64,000 nucleotides of DNA from assembly GCA_028564705.1 (NCBI GenBank), contig JAPXFQ010001351.1, positions 434,001 to 498,000 of the forward strand, written 5' to 3'. A program made the position numbers and the translations under genes. Below the pieces are notes generated by a model, which was not told where the DNA came from, searched no databases, and was given only the letters and a program-made list of their open reading frames with translations. Origin of the DNA: Apricaphanius iberus (taxonomy: Eukaryota; Chordata; Actinopteri; Cyprinodontiformes; Aphaniidae). Below, one piece after another: positions 1-11,480 of the stretch; within the stretch, counting starts at the first letter, position 1, and every line of letters starts with the position of its first letter.

Positions 1-196
1 ACAAGTCTGCTCTTGTTACTAGGGTTTCAGGCGATATTATACAGTTAAAAGTTATCCGCACAGAGTCCGGAAGTTTGCTTTCGGACTCAAAAGTAAAACA
101 GAATTCACTGTTTTTAATGGGCTGTTTGAAAGGGGCTTTAGAAACAGAGAATCTCTACCTTTGTATACTATCATACTGTAGGGAAAAAAATTATTC
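1..196. other. Unassigned flank
   Basis: No gene or repeat is recognised. The only open frame here is short and runs into the repeat that starts near 197. Confidence 0.5.
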
Positions 197-840
197 AAAT
201 CAAATCAAACTATTTATAAAGCGCTTTTCACACTACATAGCTTCTCAAAGTGCTTTACAGATTAAAATGACCCCACAAACCCCACCCTTCCCAAACGCAA
301 ATTAAACATCATCACAACTATAATCTATAAACTATCTGCATCGGCTGATCAGCAGCAGCAGCCAAGGCACTGACCCAGGGCGCCCAGAGGAGGGAGGGCT
401 GGTACCCCCGCCTCCACCCAAGCACTACCTGGAGAGCACCCAGGCAGCTACAGCTGACCACCACTCCCGATGCAGAGGCCTCCCATAGAGGAAACACAGG
501 AAGGAGAATTAAAATAAGAAGCTAAAATATTAAAATAAACAGTAGATAATGCGATCAAGTAATAAAATACTGATAAAAAATATTAAGACTGATGGCATTT
601 TAAATTATCAAGTGTAAAACAATGATAAGAAATGATCAAATAAAAATGCAAAGCAGATTACCAATAAAAGTAAAAAATAAAAGAGAACAACAAACAACAA
701 TAAAAGTCAGCTCAGAGTCAAAAATCAAAGCCAAATTCTTCACTTATAGAGAAGGGTTAAAACACAGTGATTGTAGTTTGGGTAAAAGTTTATCTCTCTC
801 TGAGCCTCAGGACCGATAACTAAAACTTCAGAAAGTTTTC
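197..840 (+). repeat. Teleost dispersed repeat, decayed copy
   Basis: The left edge has reiterated CAAAT, then a 'tatttataaagcgctttt' and 'caaagtgctttaca' block, typical of the start of a large dispersed repeat found in many teleosts. It continues through a C-rich stretch at about 375-490 and an A-rich tract to about 840. The short open frames inside have no recognisable product. Family membership is from memory of the motif order and the superfamily is not certain. The right edge is soft because the copy is decayed. Confidence 0.55.
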
Positions 841-999
841 TGCCATCCATGAGTTGATTTTTTCCGACTTATATAGAAATCCTAAGAAAGTAGTGAAAAA
901 TGCCCCAAGGGGTACAAATGTTTTGAAACAAAGATTGATTACTGAAGTGTTACCCACACTTTTTTTTAATTCAAATATCAAGAATCAAGTCAGAGACTT

Positions 1000-1505
1000 A
1001 ACAGGTCCTGGAGAGAAATCCACGTATCCCTCTGCCGAGACACACCCCAGTTTGTTCAGTGTGTTTGTAATGTATCTCTTCGCCAGAAGGCATAAACAGT
1101 ACCTGCAGTAAGATTTGGATCTGACCCAGTGTTACATGTCTGGGAAATTTCCATCATAAGGGCACCCAGAAGGAATCCTGATCTGATGCTCAAACCACCT
1201 CACTTTTCTCCTTTCATTGAGGAGTAGTTTGCCTTCTGTAACTTCTCCCTGTTTCCCACATTTTTTCAAGTCCCCAACATGTTTTCACTATGTCGCCTTG
1301 TACACTGCCATCCTTCAAGACACCAAGATACCTCATAATCTCCACATGAGACAGAAAATGATCCCCACTCGGGTGGGGCGAGTCACTATCTGGTTCAGAA
1401 TCATAGCTTGAGACTTAGAGGAACTGAGCAGTATCCCGGCTGTGAACTGCTTAAGTGCACGCTGAAGGCGGCGTGAAAAGGCCATGAAAGCCACATCATC
1501 TGAGC
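1000..1505 (-). pseudogene. Rex3-like (RTE-clade) LINE reverse-transcriptase remnant
   Basis: Read on the minus strand, the segment at about 1390-1500 gives a broken peptide matching the Rex3 reverse-transcriptase region just after its catalytic aspartates: a DDVAFMA-like motif, then LQRALKQFTA and SSSKSQAMIL. Toward lower coordinates the sequence resembles the Rex3 C-terminal region that is better preserved on the plus strand at 55.9-56.4 kb, including the stretch around 1165-1240. Much between these two parts is deleted, and there are several frameshifts and stops, so this cannot encode an enzyme. Rex3 elements are RTE-type retrotransposons, usually 5'-truncated on insertion. It is much more decayed than the copy at 55.9 kb. 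Confidence 0.65.
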
Positions 1506-2335
1506 TTCCATCTATCCTAGGAACATTGCTGTAAGCCTTCCTGATACAAGAAACTCACAAGGATTTGAATTGCCATTACTTTCTCTGCAAACTTTCAAGA
1601 CTAAAGATCAACTCACTAATTCAAAGCCAGGAAAAAAACCACATCACAACTCCTGGATCTGAATTTTGACAGTCAGTTAGACCCAAGCTGAGAAGTCCTT
1701 AAGGAGAAACTGCCTTATATGCATATAAATCAGAGACAAGTATAGTTACCACTTGTATCCACAAGTTTTTAAATGCTAAATCTTCACTTAAACACTAAAT
1801 ACCTACATTACATATAATCCCCAAAGGAGACAGGGCTAGGCGCAAAACCATCTTACACCGAAAACAAGCGATCAAGCTGTTGTCCGACACTGTTGGTGCA
1901 TAGCAAGCAATAAAAACACTAAAAAGTGTGCAGCATTATGCAGAAGTGTCACTTTAGTATTTATATTTCCACTCATCACAATTAATGCACCAATAAGTGC
2001 AATTGCATTGACAAACATCTGAACGTGCTGTGATATAATTCCTAAATGCTAAACATTTTCATTCAGATTCTCATTTTTATTTTGAGTTCAGAGAGTGGGG
2101 TGGGGGCTGACTGTTGGCTGTGTGTGCGACGTTTTACAAGTCGGATAATTTGGCTTAAATTCACTGTTTTTCCGTATTACTGTGTCCAATAACCTAATTA
2201 CAGGACCGCTAACAAGTATTTTGTCAACTATTATACCAAAACATTTTGGGAAAACCAGGTGAGGTTTCATAAAAGTATCAAATAAACAGTTTATGTATTC
2301 ACATATTTTGTGAGAAATATATTTAATCATTCATT
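1506..2335. other. Unassigned stretch
   Basis: AT-rich DNA with no recognised gene, repeat or RNA. The 80-codon minus frame at 2088-2330 has no recognisable domain and looks like chance. Confidence 0.5.
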
Positions 2336-2480
2336 GTTGTGTTGAATGGCTTAGTGGTTAGCGCGGGTGCACCATGTACAGAGACCTCAGCCCTTGATGT
2401 GGTTTTCCCAGGTTTGAGTCCTGTTCTTTGAGACCTTTGCCGCATGTCATCCCCCTCTCCCCATTTCTATGCTCTCCGCC
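2336..2480 (+). mobile_element. tRNA-derived SINE fragment
   Basis: A polymerase III A-box-like block (TGGCTTAGTGGTTAGCGCGG, 2347-2366) is followed about 45 bases later by a B-box-like GGTTTGAGTCC (2411-2421). Then comes a 'tttgccgcatgtcatccccctctcccc' type tail, which I recognise as a common teleost SINE body. The A-to-B distance and the absence of a foldable cloverleaf argue against a functional tRNA gene. No clear target-site duplication was found. Confidence 0.6.
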
Positions 2481-2639
2481 ATCAAATTATGGCCACAAAA
2501 CCTTAGAAGATAAATCATTTATTTAAGACGAAATCTTGATTTTCTTTATAAGTAATCTCAGGTAGCGTTATACATTATAATGCTATACTACTTGACATAT
2601 CGTCTTCTAAATGTACATATACATACAAAGCAAATACAA

Positions 2640-3240
2640 CCCAGAGTGCAATTTCCCCTCAGCTACTTGTGTCTACCTCACTGTAGAATTCAAGAGTGAA
2701 GAGGAGCAAGAGGCCCCGTGTTAAGTGTCTTATTAGTGGGAAATGACTGCAGTGTCGGACGTAGTCGGGCTGTCACAGTGCAGCCATCATTAGAATAAGC
2801 ATGAGGAGCTCTTGTCGTGGATGGAATCACATTTTAATCCCCACCACATTATTACTGCAGCGAGGAAGGTCAGCACTCAGGCACATTTAGGCAGGAATAA
2901 ACCCCCTCGAGAGTTTATGATAATGTCTTCCCTCAATGGGGGATATTGGTCATATTTTAGTTTTGAGCTTTTTGTAGAATACGCCTCAGCTAATGAAGGG
3001 CCTAATGTAATGCAGCTGTGCGGGCCGCCATGGTAACCATGAATAATTCAGCCTACTTGTTCTTTGGTATCCTGGTCTCAGGAGGGCTCTGCCTATATTG
3101 TCCATTATGACAGACCATTATCTAGCCTTCAGCTTGCTAGCTCTCAGATGGTGTGCCGAGCCCATTTGTTACCCTCTTGCCCCTGGTAACCTTCAACCAG
3201 CTGGAGAGAATGATTGAGATCGTACTGTTATATAAACATG
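2640..3240. promoter_or_regulatory. Candidate conserved non-coding element
   Basis: About 600 bases of balanced-composition, repeat-free DNA stand out from the AT-rich surroundings. Homeodomain-type TAAT/ATTA cores are frequent, for example near 2790, 2835, 2990 and 3040. The open frames here are short and unlike known proteins. This is the kind of sequence that vertebrate developmental enhancers often show, but the call rests on appearance alone; no alignment was possible. Confidence 0.25.
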
Positions 3241-5639
3241 AGAGCAAGAGGTGCAAGAGGCAAGAAAACGAAGAGACCTCTGCACACAGGGGAATTCAAG
3301 GAGGCCCTTCCATTTCATTACAAGTGCATATTACATTTCCCTCTAAAGCCATCAGTTACTCTTTGAATACAAATGGAAGAGACAGACCACTGAGATGTCT
3401 CAATGTGCATGTCCATTTTTAGTGGCTGTAGAGAATGTATTTAGGAAATTTACACATCTATAAAAACATTGTTGCAAAAATTGTACAAAATTCTTTTTAA
3501 GTGCATTACATTACAAGTAGTCAAAACTTTCTAAGAAAGAGTGGCAACAGTCTATGTTATTTGGGTTAATGCAAACAGAGCTGAAATCTGTCTGCTTCAA
3601 CTTGATCTTTATTTAGTAATTTATAAAGCACTTTAAAGCACAGTTTAAACTTGAAAACAAAGGTTTTAAATACAATATTGGCACACATTGTCCTGATAAT
3701 CTCAGAATTCCTCTGGGTCAAAGACAGACTTGCAAGCAGAATAAAAGCACTACATGGTGAACAAGTGGATGATTACAATATGCAAGCTATTGACTTGAAT
3801 GTTTTTTTTTAGCTGCTTCAAAAAAAAAAAAATCTTTAAACACCTGACAGTGGCTGGTCAAGTGAGAATGAAAAGTAACATGTTTTGAAAGGAAATACAA
3901 TGTGCAAAAAGGAATGGGTATCTCTAGTTTTGCTGCTTGAATTCTTCTTAGTCTACCATGAGTGGAGTAAACCTTCGGATTTGGAAAAATCTTACAATAC
4001 TGTCATAATACTGAAAATAAATACATGAGTGTGGTGCAAGAGAAATGAAATAACATTTCAAAACAAATAATAAACTACATACTTAAATCATTAGGGGATA
4101 TACCTTAATAGGCAATAAAAGTGTGTGCTATTTCTGAAGCAAGAATTATCCAGTTTAGAAATATAAGAATTTTTTTCTCTGTTTAGGTTTGGACAAAGCA
4201 GTAAGTGAATTATCACACCTAACAGAACAAATAAATGTTAGAAGATTGTGAAAACTACATAATACCGGCTCCGATATCATACATGTAATATCTGATAGTG
4301 CTGGCTTCACTAATGTGTTAAAGTGTTAAAAGATTCTGTTATCCATAATTAGCTTGCTTTCACATTAATGTTGCTCACAGTTCTGTTCTGACAGACTCAT
4401 GACTCATAGTTATCAAGAAGGACATGAATGTGCATGACATTTGCCATGCTTAATGAGAAAAAGATTGTACACCAGGCTATTTATGGAGCATTATGATGCT
4501 CACTCAGTTCTTGTCACAACATGGTGTTAAGTATGTGTTTCGGGGAAATATGCCATCTTTCTAGTTTCAGTCATATTTTTGGTTTCTCATGGGAACAATG
4601 CATTTTAGCCTAAAATGTTATTCTTCAGCAAGAAGCAGTATGGATAGACACCAGTACAGTGATATCCAATGAATTACATTTTTGAAAAGTTGAACTATAT
4701 CAGTAACTCAATTCAACACAATTAATCAATTAATTACATACATTTATTTATTTTTATTATGAATCCCCGACGCCTAGTGAAAACCTAATATTTAGGATTA
4801 GAATCTTACATCAGACTAATAAAAGCATAAAAAAAGAAATATTATGTAAAAATATGTTTATTAATATGACAAACAGGCCTCAGTGGAATGTGTATCCTAC
4901 TTTCCTGAATATCACTGTTTTTGCTGTAAGAGCAGATTAATCAGATGTGTACATTTTTAAGTTGGTCCTTCCTGACATTTGGTAATTTTTTTCAGAATTT
5001 TTTTGTAAAGCATTATTAGTAATCACAACTTTCACTTCCAATTTACAATTCAGCTCTAATTTGTATTGATTTATCCCACACAATTCCAATTTAAAGACAA
5101 TAATAATTTGTCAAAAACGTGACAAAAGCGTTTGAAAAAATGAAAGGAAAAAGGGGTACTCTGAGGAACTGGGGTTTAATCTCATTTATGGTAAATTAAC
5201 GATCAAAATTCAACCTTTGGATGGAGGTAAAGCAGGAGGATAAAATAAAAGAAATGGGTGAGTCTAAAAGGGAATTAGGTGTGTGATTGCATTTGGTCTG
5301 GAATCTTGTTGGTATTGGACTAACCAGTTCAGGAGGTGTGATGCATTTTATCTAGTCATTAGGACAGGCAGGATGCTCTGCGCCCTGCTACATTGGCCAT
5401 TTCAAATCAATGCTTGTGGCTGGCCTTAAATCAATGAGCGTGTTGAATCTCAGAGATTCATCAGTGGGTTGTTCCTAAGAGGCTGAATGGTGAATAGGAG
5501 GGAGATAGATATTGGAAATAAGGAGGATGGAGAGGAGAGGAGGGGGGTGGGAGGGTATACTCTTTTTTGACTGACCTCCGTAATTACCCCTTGCTTCTGC
5601 TTGAACCAAATGTGACCTGATTTAGATAATTGCCTATTG
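3241..5639. other. AT-rich unassigned stretch
   Basis: No gene, RNA or recognisable mobile element. It contains short homopolymer runs (T run near 3800, A run near 3820). Nothing suggests splice-bounded coding sequence. Confidence 0.5.
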
Positions 5640-6120
5640 GAAAAACCATTGAGCCTTAATCCAGCCACTGCTCTTAGTGATCTCTCCTCGGACAGTCCTG
5701 AACCCCGGCAGACTTATGGCAGATCAGCAGCTGTGCAAGGGTCTGATGTTTAGCAAGCAAGTGAATTGAGACTGATGTTTGTGTTCTTGTGATTCCAGCC
5801 CAGCCGCTGTCCCAAGGGCAGGGCAGTGTAATCAGGGCTGTGATAGTATCTCTTGGGGAGGAGGAGGAGGAGGAGGAAGCAGGAGCCTGTGGGCTGATCT
5901 AGAGGGCAGATATATTTATCTAGGTAATGAGAGCCCAAACACTGTGCCTCTGCAGAGAAGGCCTGGGACATGGCCTGGTGCGCTGAGAGACCCGACGGTG
6001 CCATGGTAGCGTGGTCCCCGTGCTGCTCATTAAACTTCCATCAGCTTGTGGTCACCATGTTCCTGCCAGGCCTCCAAAGTGCCCGTTATTAATTCATGAA
6101 AGCACACTGCACATGTGATT
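5640..6120. promoter_or_regulatory. Candidate conserved non-coding element
   Basis: A GC-balanced, complex block lies inside AT-rich DNA. It contains several E-box-like CAGCTG/CACATG sites, a pure GGA tract at about 5857-5879, and ATTA motifs near 6030 and 6090. Overlapping open frames occur on both strands, which is what an unusually stop-poor but non-coding sequence gives. Inferred from composition only. Confidence 0.25.
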
Positions 6121-6219
6121 GAGTCTGGCAAGCACCGAAGCATTGAGGCACAAGAGATGGGGGAAATATTGTGTGTGTCTGAACACCCAACCCACTACCA
6201 AACCCCCCTATTCTACACT

Positions 6220-6233
6220 CCCCCCCCCCCCCC
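6220..6233. repeat. 14-base C homopolymer
   Basis: An uninterrupted run of C at 6220-6233, followed by GG. It is length-unstable sequence and could be miscounted in assembly. Confidence 0.9.
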
Positions 6234-7479
6234 GGCAGTGTGCCCTTGAAGAAAAGAAACTGAGACAGAGACACAGATAGACTACACTGTGAAACATTAA
6301 TAGGCAGTTTGCCTGCAGCTAGAGCAATGCAGGTCATGTGAATGTGCACGTATGCAGGAAGTGGGCGTTTTGGGCATATTTATGAATTCATCATGACCTG
6401 CTTTGCATGTCTTGAACACATTTGCTTTAGTGTTTTATAAACATGGACAAGGAGGTGGCGGGGTATTGAGACGCTGGGTGAATACAATAGCAACAAACGT
6501 CCTGTTGTTCGGGGATTGGAGGCTCGTATACATAGCAAGCCTGCCACTTTTATCTCCACTCCACAGACGGTGCTCTCTAAAGCTTGTTTTGTAAGGGCCG
6601 CCTTTTAAAAAAAGGAGACAGTAAATTGGCCTGGATATGGATTGTTGCAATTGAATTTAAAACATTAGCTTCAGGATAATAAGGGCTGCAGCAGAGAAAA
6701 TCCAGGAAATGCATTAGGTCATTAGAGCATAGAAGGAGGGGACTAATGGTATTCGGGGGTGGGCTTGGGTGGAGGCAGGGGGAAAAAAGTCCTGAAAACC
6801 ATTTTTAGGATGAATGGTTTATTTCAGGGAGCAAGCAGGAGAAGAGGGAAGGGAGGAAGCAAAATAGAAAAAGGGAGACGAGGGAGATGGCAAGAAAGAG
6901 GAGTGCTACATGATTTCAAATTAACCATTATTGTTGGCTTTGACATGTATTATGTCTCCTGAGGCTGTGAATCTTGAGTTCATTTTCACGGAGATGAGGG
7001 GAGTAGTATGCTGTCACAGCTCGAACATGTACAGCAGGCTTGAGCTCCTCATCCTTCAGCCAATTAGTACTCTTCTTCCTCCCAATCCTTAGCCCCAGCT
7101 CTGCGAAGCAATCTCACCACGCATAGCTCATTGTTAGGCACACTTGATGTCCAATTAACAAACTGTTCCTCTCAGTTCCTTCCCTTACAGTGAAAAAATA
7201 AGGCCCTGACCAGTTACTATCTGTAATGATACAATAGTAGAGGGGAAAGCATTGAGTGATAATTATGTCTAAGGAAAGAAGAGTGTGCACAATAGGGTGT
7301 AATAATTTCCGTATTATTTGCTCATAAGGTGGGATGCTATTAAATCGTTTGCAAGCCCAAATGAATCCTTAAGCTTTTGGGGGGCAAAACCAAATTCATT
7401 CTCAGATATTTCATCCCAAATCTAATCCCAGTCTAAAACCCTTGTCTGGCATGTTAAATTAATGTCTTTCCCTCCTAGT
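6234..7479. other. Unassigned single-copy stretch
   Basis: No recognisable gene or repeat. The part around 7020-7190 is complex and pyrimidine-rich with CAATTA-like motifs and may be regulatory, but I cannot support that from one sequence. A purine-rich segment lies at 6750-6905. Confidence 0.45.
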
Positions 7480-7847
7480 CAAGTCAAGTGTTGAGCCATT
7501 TGCTTTGAGTCAACTCTCATGTCTTTTGTTTCAAATCCACATCAAGTCCCCAGTCTTTCACTCAAACTTAAGTTTCAAACCATCCTTGAAGGGATAGTAA
7601 AATTCAACCCTAAAGTTCTTCACTCTGCGTCAAGTGTCATGTCTTTGAGAGGCAAGTTCAATTGACGTCTTAAGTTTTTCCCTCCAAGCCCAATCCAAGT
7701 ATCAATTCTTCATGGGGGAAGTCCACTTTCAGCCACAGTCCTTACACTTCAAGTCCATGTCAAGTCTTTAAGTAACAAGCCCAGGCCAAGAGCTTCATCA
7801 CAAGTAAAAGTCCGCTCAAGTCTCAAGTCTTTAAAGGTTACGTCTAA
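7480..7847. repeat. Decayed CAAGTC-type repeat, left part
   Basis: The hexamer CAAGTC and close variants (AAGTCTT, CAAGTCC, CAAGTGT) recur at irregular spacing through this stretch and again after the MITE, from 8283 to about 8500. This resembles a known teleost repeat rich in 'caagtc' words. The array is degenerate and no constant period can be stated by eye. Confidence 0.6.
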
Positions 7848-8279
7848 TGGTGCATTCACTCCACATATGTTGTCCATGTCAAACAATGTACACAGAGCAA
7901 CTAGTTTGAGGCATGAGCATTTTTAAGATGAAGCTAGCAAAGGGCGGGGCTTTCTCTGGCGGATGTTTTAAACACTAGCGTGTCGTGGTTGGCTGGACAA
8001 CGTTGACGTCGGGCGCGTCACTACAATGAAGCACTCTGGCTGGTTGGCGCCCTGCGTCAAAAGCATTGAGAGTGTCAAAAGTTCATTTAGCTGAACTTCT
8101 AGGTTGCTTGCATTTGCAGCTTTGCCGCTTGAAACACAGGAAAAGCTTGAAAAATGGACACAGCCAACGCACATAAAGCGCCGCAGACACTCTGAGGCCC
8201 CTCTGACGGCCTCAACATAGACTTTACATGTAATCTCGCTGCTCTTGATGCTGATGTTTGGGGCAGTGTGAACACGCCA
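7848..8279. mobile_element. MITE copy 1 (TAA duplication, 432 bp)
   Basis: The left edge reads TGGTGCATTCACTCC and the right edge ends GTGTGAACACGCCA, an imperfect inverted repeat. The trinucleotide TAA occurs immediately outside both ends (7845-7847 and 8280-8282), a perfect 3-bp target-site duplication. The interior is clearly homologous over most of its length to 34116-34561. The 111-codon minus frame inside is also present in part in the other copy, but its peptide has no known domain and appears incidental. A 3-bp TWA duplication fits PIF/Harbinger-type non-autonomous elements. The superfamily is inference. Confidence 0.75.
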
Positions 8280-8282
8280 TAA

Positions 8283-8560
8283 GTCAAGCCTCAAGATTTT
8301 CACACCAAATCCAAGGCCAAGGCAGATATCAGCTGTACAACGTAAAGTCGGATGCCAGGCACCATCTCACACTGCAAATCCTACTGCATGTCCAGTCTTA
8401 AGTGTTTTTCTCAAAGTTTAGGTCATTTGGAGTCCTTTAGGGTCTAACATTAAATTCAAGTCTCACATACATTGTTCCAGTCCAAGTCTTAAGTCACTGA
8501 GGGGTAAGTACAGTTTCAATCTCAGTTTCAATGTATTTGTATGTGTACCTGACTTATTAA
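8283..8560. repeat. Decayed CAAGTC-type repeat, right part
   Basis: Continues the CAAGTC-like words seen before the MITE (for example around 8283, 8455 and 8480). It shows that the array was one block before the insertion at 7848-8279. Confidence 0.5.
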
Positions 8561-8814
8561 AGAACCACAGATAGTACGTAGTGCAATCAGTGCTAACTAT
8601 ACTGAAACTAAAAGCAAATAGTAAACCACCACTTCTATCTGTCTCATTCATCACCAGTTACATATATGTTAAATGCTTCTGCTCTTCAAGCTTATTTCCT
8701 AATTGACATTTGCTTGTTATGTAAAGAAGACAAAATGGTCACTTCAATAAGAGATAGTGGGGTTCTCTCTGAATTATATTAGCTCATGTTTACTGTCTTA
8801 AAATATGAAAGGCA

Positions 8815-8985
8815 GTGGTAATAACGTGCTGCTACTGCTGCCGGCCAACCCAAGAGCAATGCTGTCAAATTTCATCAGCGTGTAATTAATAAGGCTGGCT
8901 GGAGGAGCTCCTTGCGTATTAATAGCCACATTAAACTGCAGTGTTTATGACATCATTAGGTCAGTATGTGGTGTCACTTTGAGAT
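8815..8985. promoter_or_regulatory. Candidate conserved non-coding element
   Basis: A compact complex block with paired homeodomain-like sites: GTAATTAATAAGG near 8880, TATTAATAGCC near 8920, CATTAGG near 8955. It contrasts sharply with the low-complexity DNA after 9000. Judged by composition and motif density only. Confidence 0.3.
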
Positions 8986-10709
8986 GGGTGGAAAATGTAG
9001 CACTAAAAAAATATGAAGAGGTTCAAGTCTGCTGTGAAACAAGCTAAACATGTCACATCAATTATACTAAGGACCTAATTAGGTATTCTATTCTTGTTTA
9101 GGCTTTTTTATTTTGTAATAATGACTTATTCTAATAAAAAAAAATCACCGGTTATAACCTATGAAAGTACAATAGCAAAATGGATGCCTTTGCTGTTAGA
9201 GTTTTTTTGTTTGTTATAATAATATTAATAAAATTAATAAAATTAATATTATAAGACTCAAATCTCCGAGTTTAACCCCAATTTAACTTTGAGGGGGAAA
9301 AAACATAAATATCTGTATATTTATAAAGCTCAGAGATAAATAGTGCTTTGAGCTTCCAATTTTTCTTATCTTTTATTAACAGTTTTTATGATATTTCATT
9401 TCTAGACCCTTTCAATGAGAGGTCAATAACTATTTATTCTTCTGATTTCCTTATGCACATTTAATTTAGTTCAGTAGCACTTTGTTTTTCTTCTCCAACG
9501 AAAGGAAGATTTTCTGTTACGGTGTTGTTACTTGCATGATTGCTATTAATCAAAGGTTATTTGTAATTGTACACTCTAATTTGAAATAATTGTATGTAGA
9601 TACTCAACATATGACTTGGTGTGATTATATAGGAGATTTGACCTGAGCTGCCTTGGTTTCAATTTGCATTATAGAGAGAGGGGGAACTTGTTTTACTGAG
9701 CTATAATGACATTCAGGAATCTTCGTATTTTATGTCCTGACATCAATAAAAAAAGAGAACCAGTACTTTTTGTTGTCCACTTAAAGCACTGATTAGAAGC
9801 CATGTGGAATCGCCTCTTATCAATAGAACAAAAATTATTGAGACTAGCTTACACATACCGCTATTCTGGTTTCTCTCACTTAGATCTCCTGGTTAATTTA
9901 ATGATACTCTAAAGTAGCAGTTGGGTTGTTCTAACATGGGAAATATCTGTATGTACAATAGTGCTATTTTCAGAGATTTTTGGAGGTAATTTTCTTCATG
10001 ATAATATCATTTATTAAAAACACCTTGAATGAATTCCAATATTGAAAGGGGGATCTAGAAATTTAATAATCACTAGTCTGTGTCTGTATCAACACTGGAA
10101 AAGTAGTTCAGTTTATGAGACTAAAATGTTTGTCTTATGAACATTGTCATTGGTTGAAAGTCTATGAATGAAATTACACCAGAAGTTTTTTTTAGAAATT
10201 ACTCATTCTTTCTAAATTCGCTGTGATTCACTTTGATTCATTCTTCATCTTACCCTCAGTCGTATTGACACACAGTATTAGTTTATGTTTTCTTCAGTTT
10301 GCAGCATGTTTTTTTCCAGCAGAGCATGCGTTTACCACAAACTAATGCGCATCACCTGCCTGACCTATCTGTCTGCAACTGGGACTCTTGGACATGGCTG
10401 CCTCTGTCTCAGCTGTCAGTGGTGCAGGAGTCTCAGCGTGCCAAGACAAGTAATGTGTCATATCGTGTGTGCTGGCATGTGAAATTTTGGGAAGCCCTGT
10501 CAAGATATCTGTTACTGTGAATAGCTGAACGATTAAAGGGTGACCCTATTTCTAAAAGGCATAAGGTGAAACATTTCTAAAACCCTTTTAACGAGAATAT
10601 TGTTTTATTTAACTTTAAGTGTAAAGGTTAGAGAAGAGCTTGAAAAGGGTTGGACACCCCACACAATTAAAACTAAAGGCACAACGAGTTATAGAACCAG
10701 AAGTTATTT

Positions 10710-10710
<1 letters not shown>
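8986..10710. other. AT-rich unassigned stretch
   Basis: No recognised gene or transposon. A near-perfect AT palindrome (ATAATATTAATAAAATTAATAAAATTAATATTAT-like) lies at about 9218-9252. A splice-acceptor-like pyrimidine tract precedes an open frame at 10310-10520, discussed as a weak exon candidate in the findings. Confidence 0.45.

Positions 10711-10760
<50 letters not shown>
10711..10760. repeat. (GT)3(AT)n microsatellite
   Basis: Three GT units are followed by about 21 uninterrupted TA/AT units. A simple dinucleotide tract, likely polymorphic. Confidence 0.95.
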
Positions 10761-11029
10761 GTTGCTATGTTAACAGATGTTAGAAGTCCACAATTTCACA
10801 ACAGACCACAGTTTCTTTTACTGCTGTTTTAAATCTGAAAACTCCATGTTTTAATGTGGAGTAACCTTGGTTGATCCTAACAGTTATATCAACCTGCCTC
10901 ATCGGATTATCATAAGCCCTTTGGGATAATTTTCAAACAACAACCTGAAAAGCACAGGAAGATACCATTTTTCTTGCTGCTGTATAGCTAAATGTCTGTC
11001 ATCAAAAGCTATGGTTTATTCCATTCTTC

Positions 11030-11480
11030 GCAGAGCTAGAGAGGATTGATCAACAGATATATAACCAGTTGTTGCTACCAGCAGGCTCAACCATGGTAAT
11101 GCCACATAAAAACAAGGGCATTGCCTGCTATGGTTTTCACCCTCTAACTCCCGCAAATAATGCACTGTGGAGGAACGACTCCCACTGGGAGACAGATGGC
11201 AGTGGCCACAGAAGTGCGAGGTGTTTGCTGGCTATGCACATTCACTGTAGGACCAGATCTCAACACCTCAACCCTTTCGATTAATCATGCCTGCCGCGGT
11301 TATTTAAGGCCACCAATTATTCATGCAGCATAACGGAGATGATAGATTAAGGTTAAAGGAGAGTGGTTGGATTTAAAGATAAAAAGGCTTTTTCAGGGTT
11401 AGCGAGGCCCTGCAGCCAGCAATCACCTAATCAAATGGCTGCAATCATACCCCACCTTTTCATTAGATTTTCCTTTGCTT
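11030..11480. promoter_or_regulatory. Candidate conserved non-coding element
   Basis: A long complex block with dense developmental-type motifs: CGATTAATCATG near 11279, CCAATTATTCATGCAG near 11312, CCTAATCAAATGG near 11427 and a CATTAGATT near 11461. Open frames here are short and unrecognisable. Of all blocks in the window this one looks most like a vertebrate enhancer, but no alignment supports it. Confidence 0.3.

Noticed and set aside
2341..2425. A- and B-box-like motifs suggesting a tRNA gene
   Set aside because: No cloverleaf can be folded with proper acceptor and anticodon stems, and the downstream sequence matches a SINE body.
3180..3206. CCTGGTAACCTTCAACCAGCTGG looked like the miR-133 mature sequence
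   Set aside because: The microRNA has CCCC where this has TAAC, and no complementary arm that would make the precursor hairpin is found upstream.
7968..8303. 111-codon minus frame with a homologue at 34273-34569 as a conserved protein
   Set aside because: The similarity is explained by both frames lying in copies of one MITE, and the peptides have no known domain.
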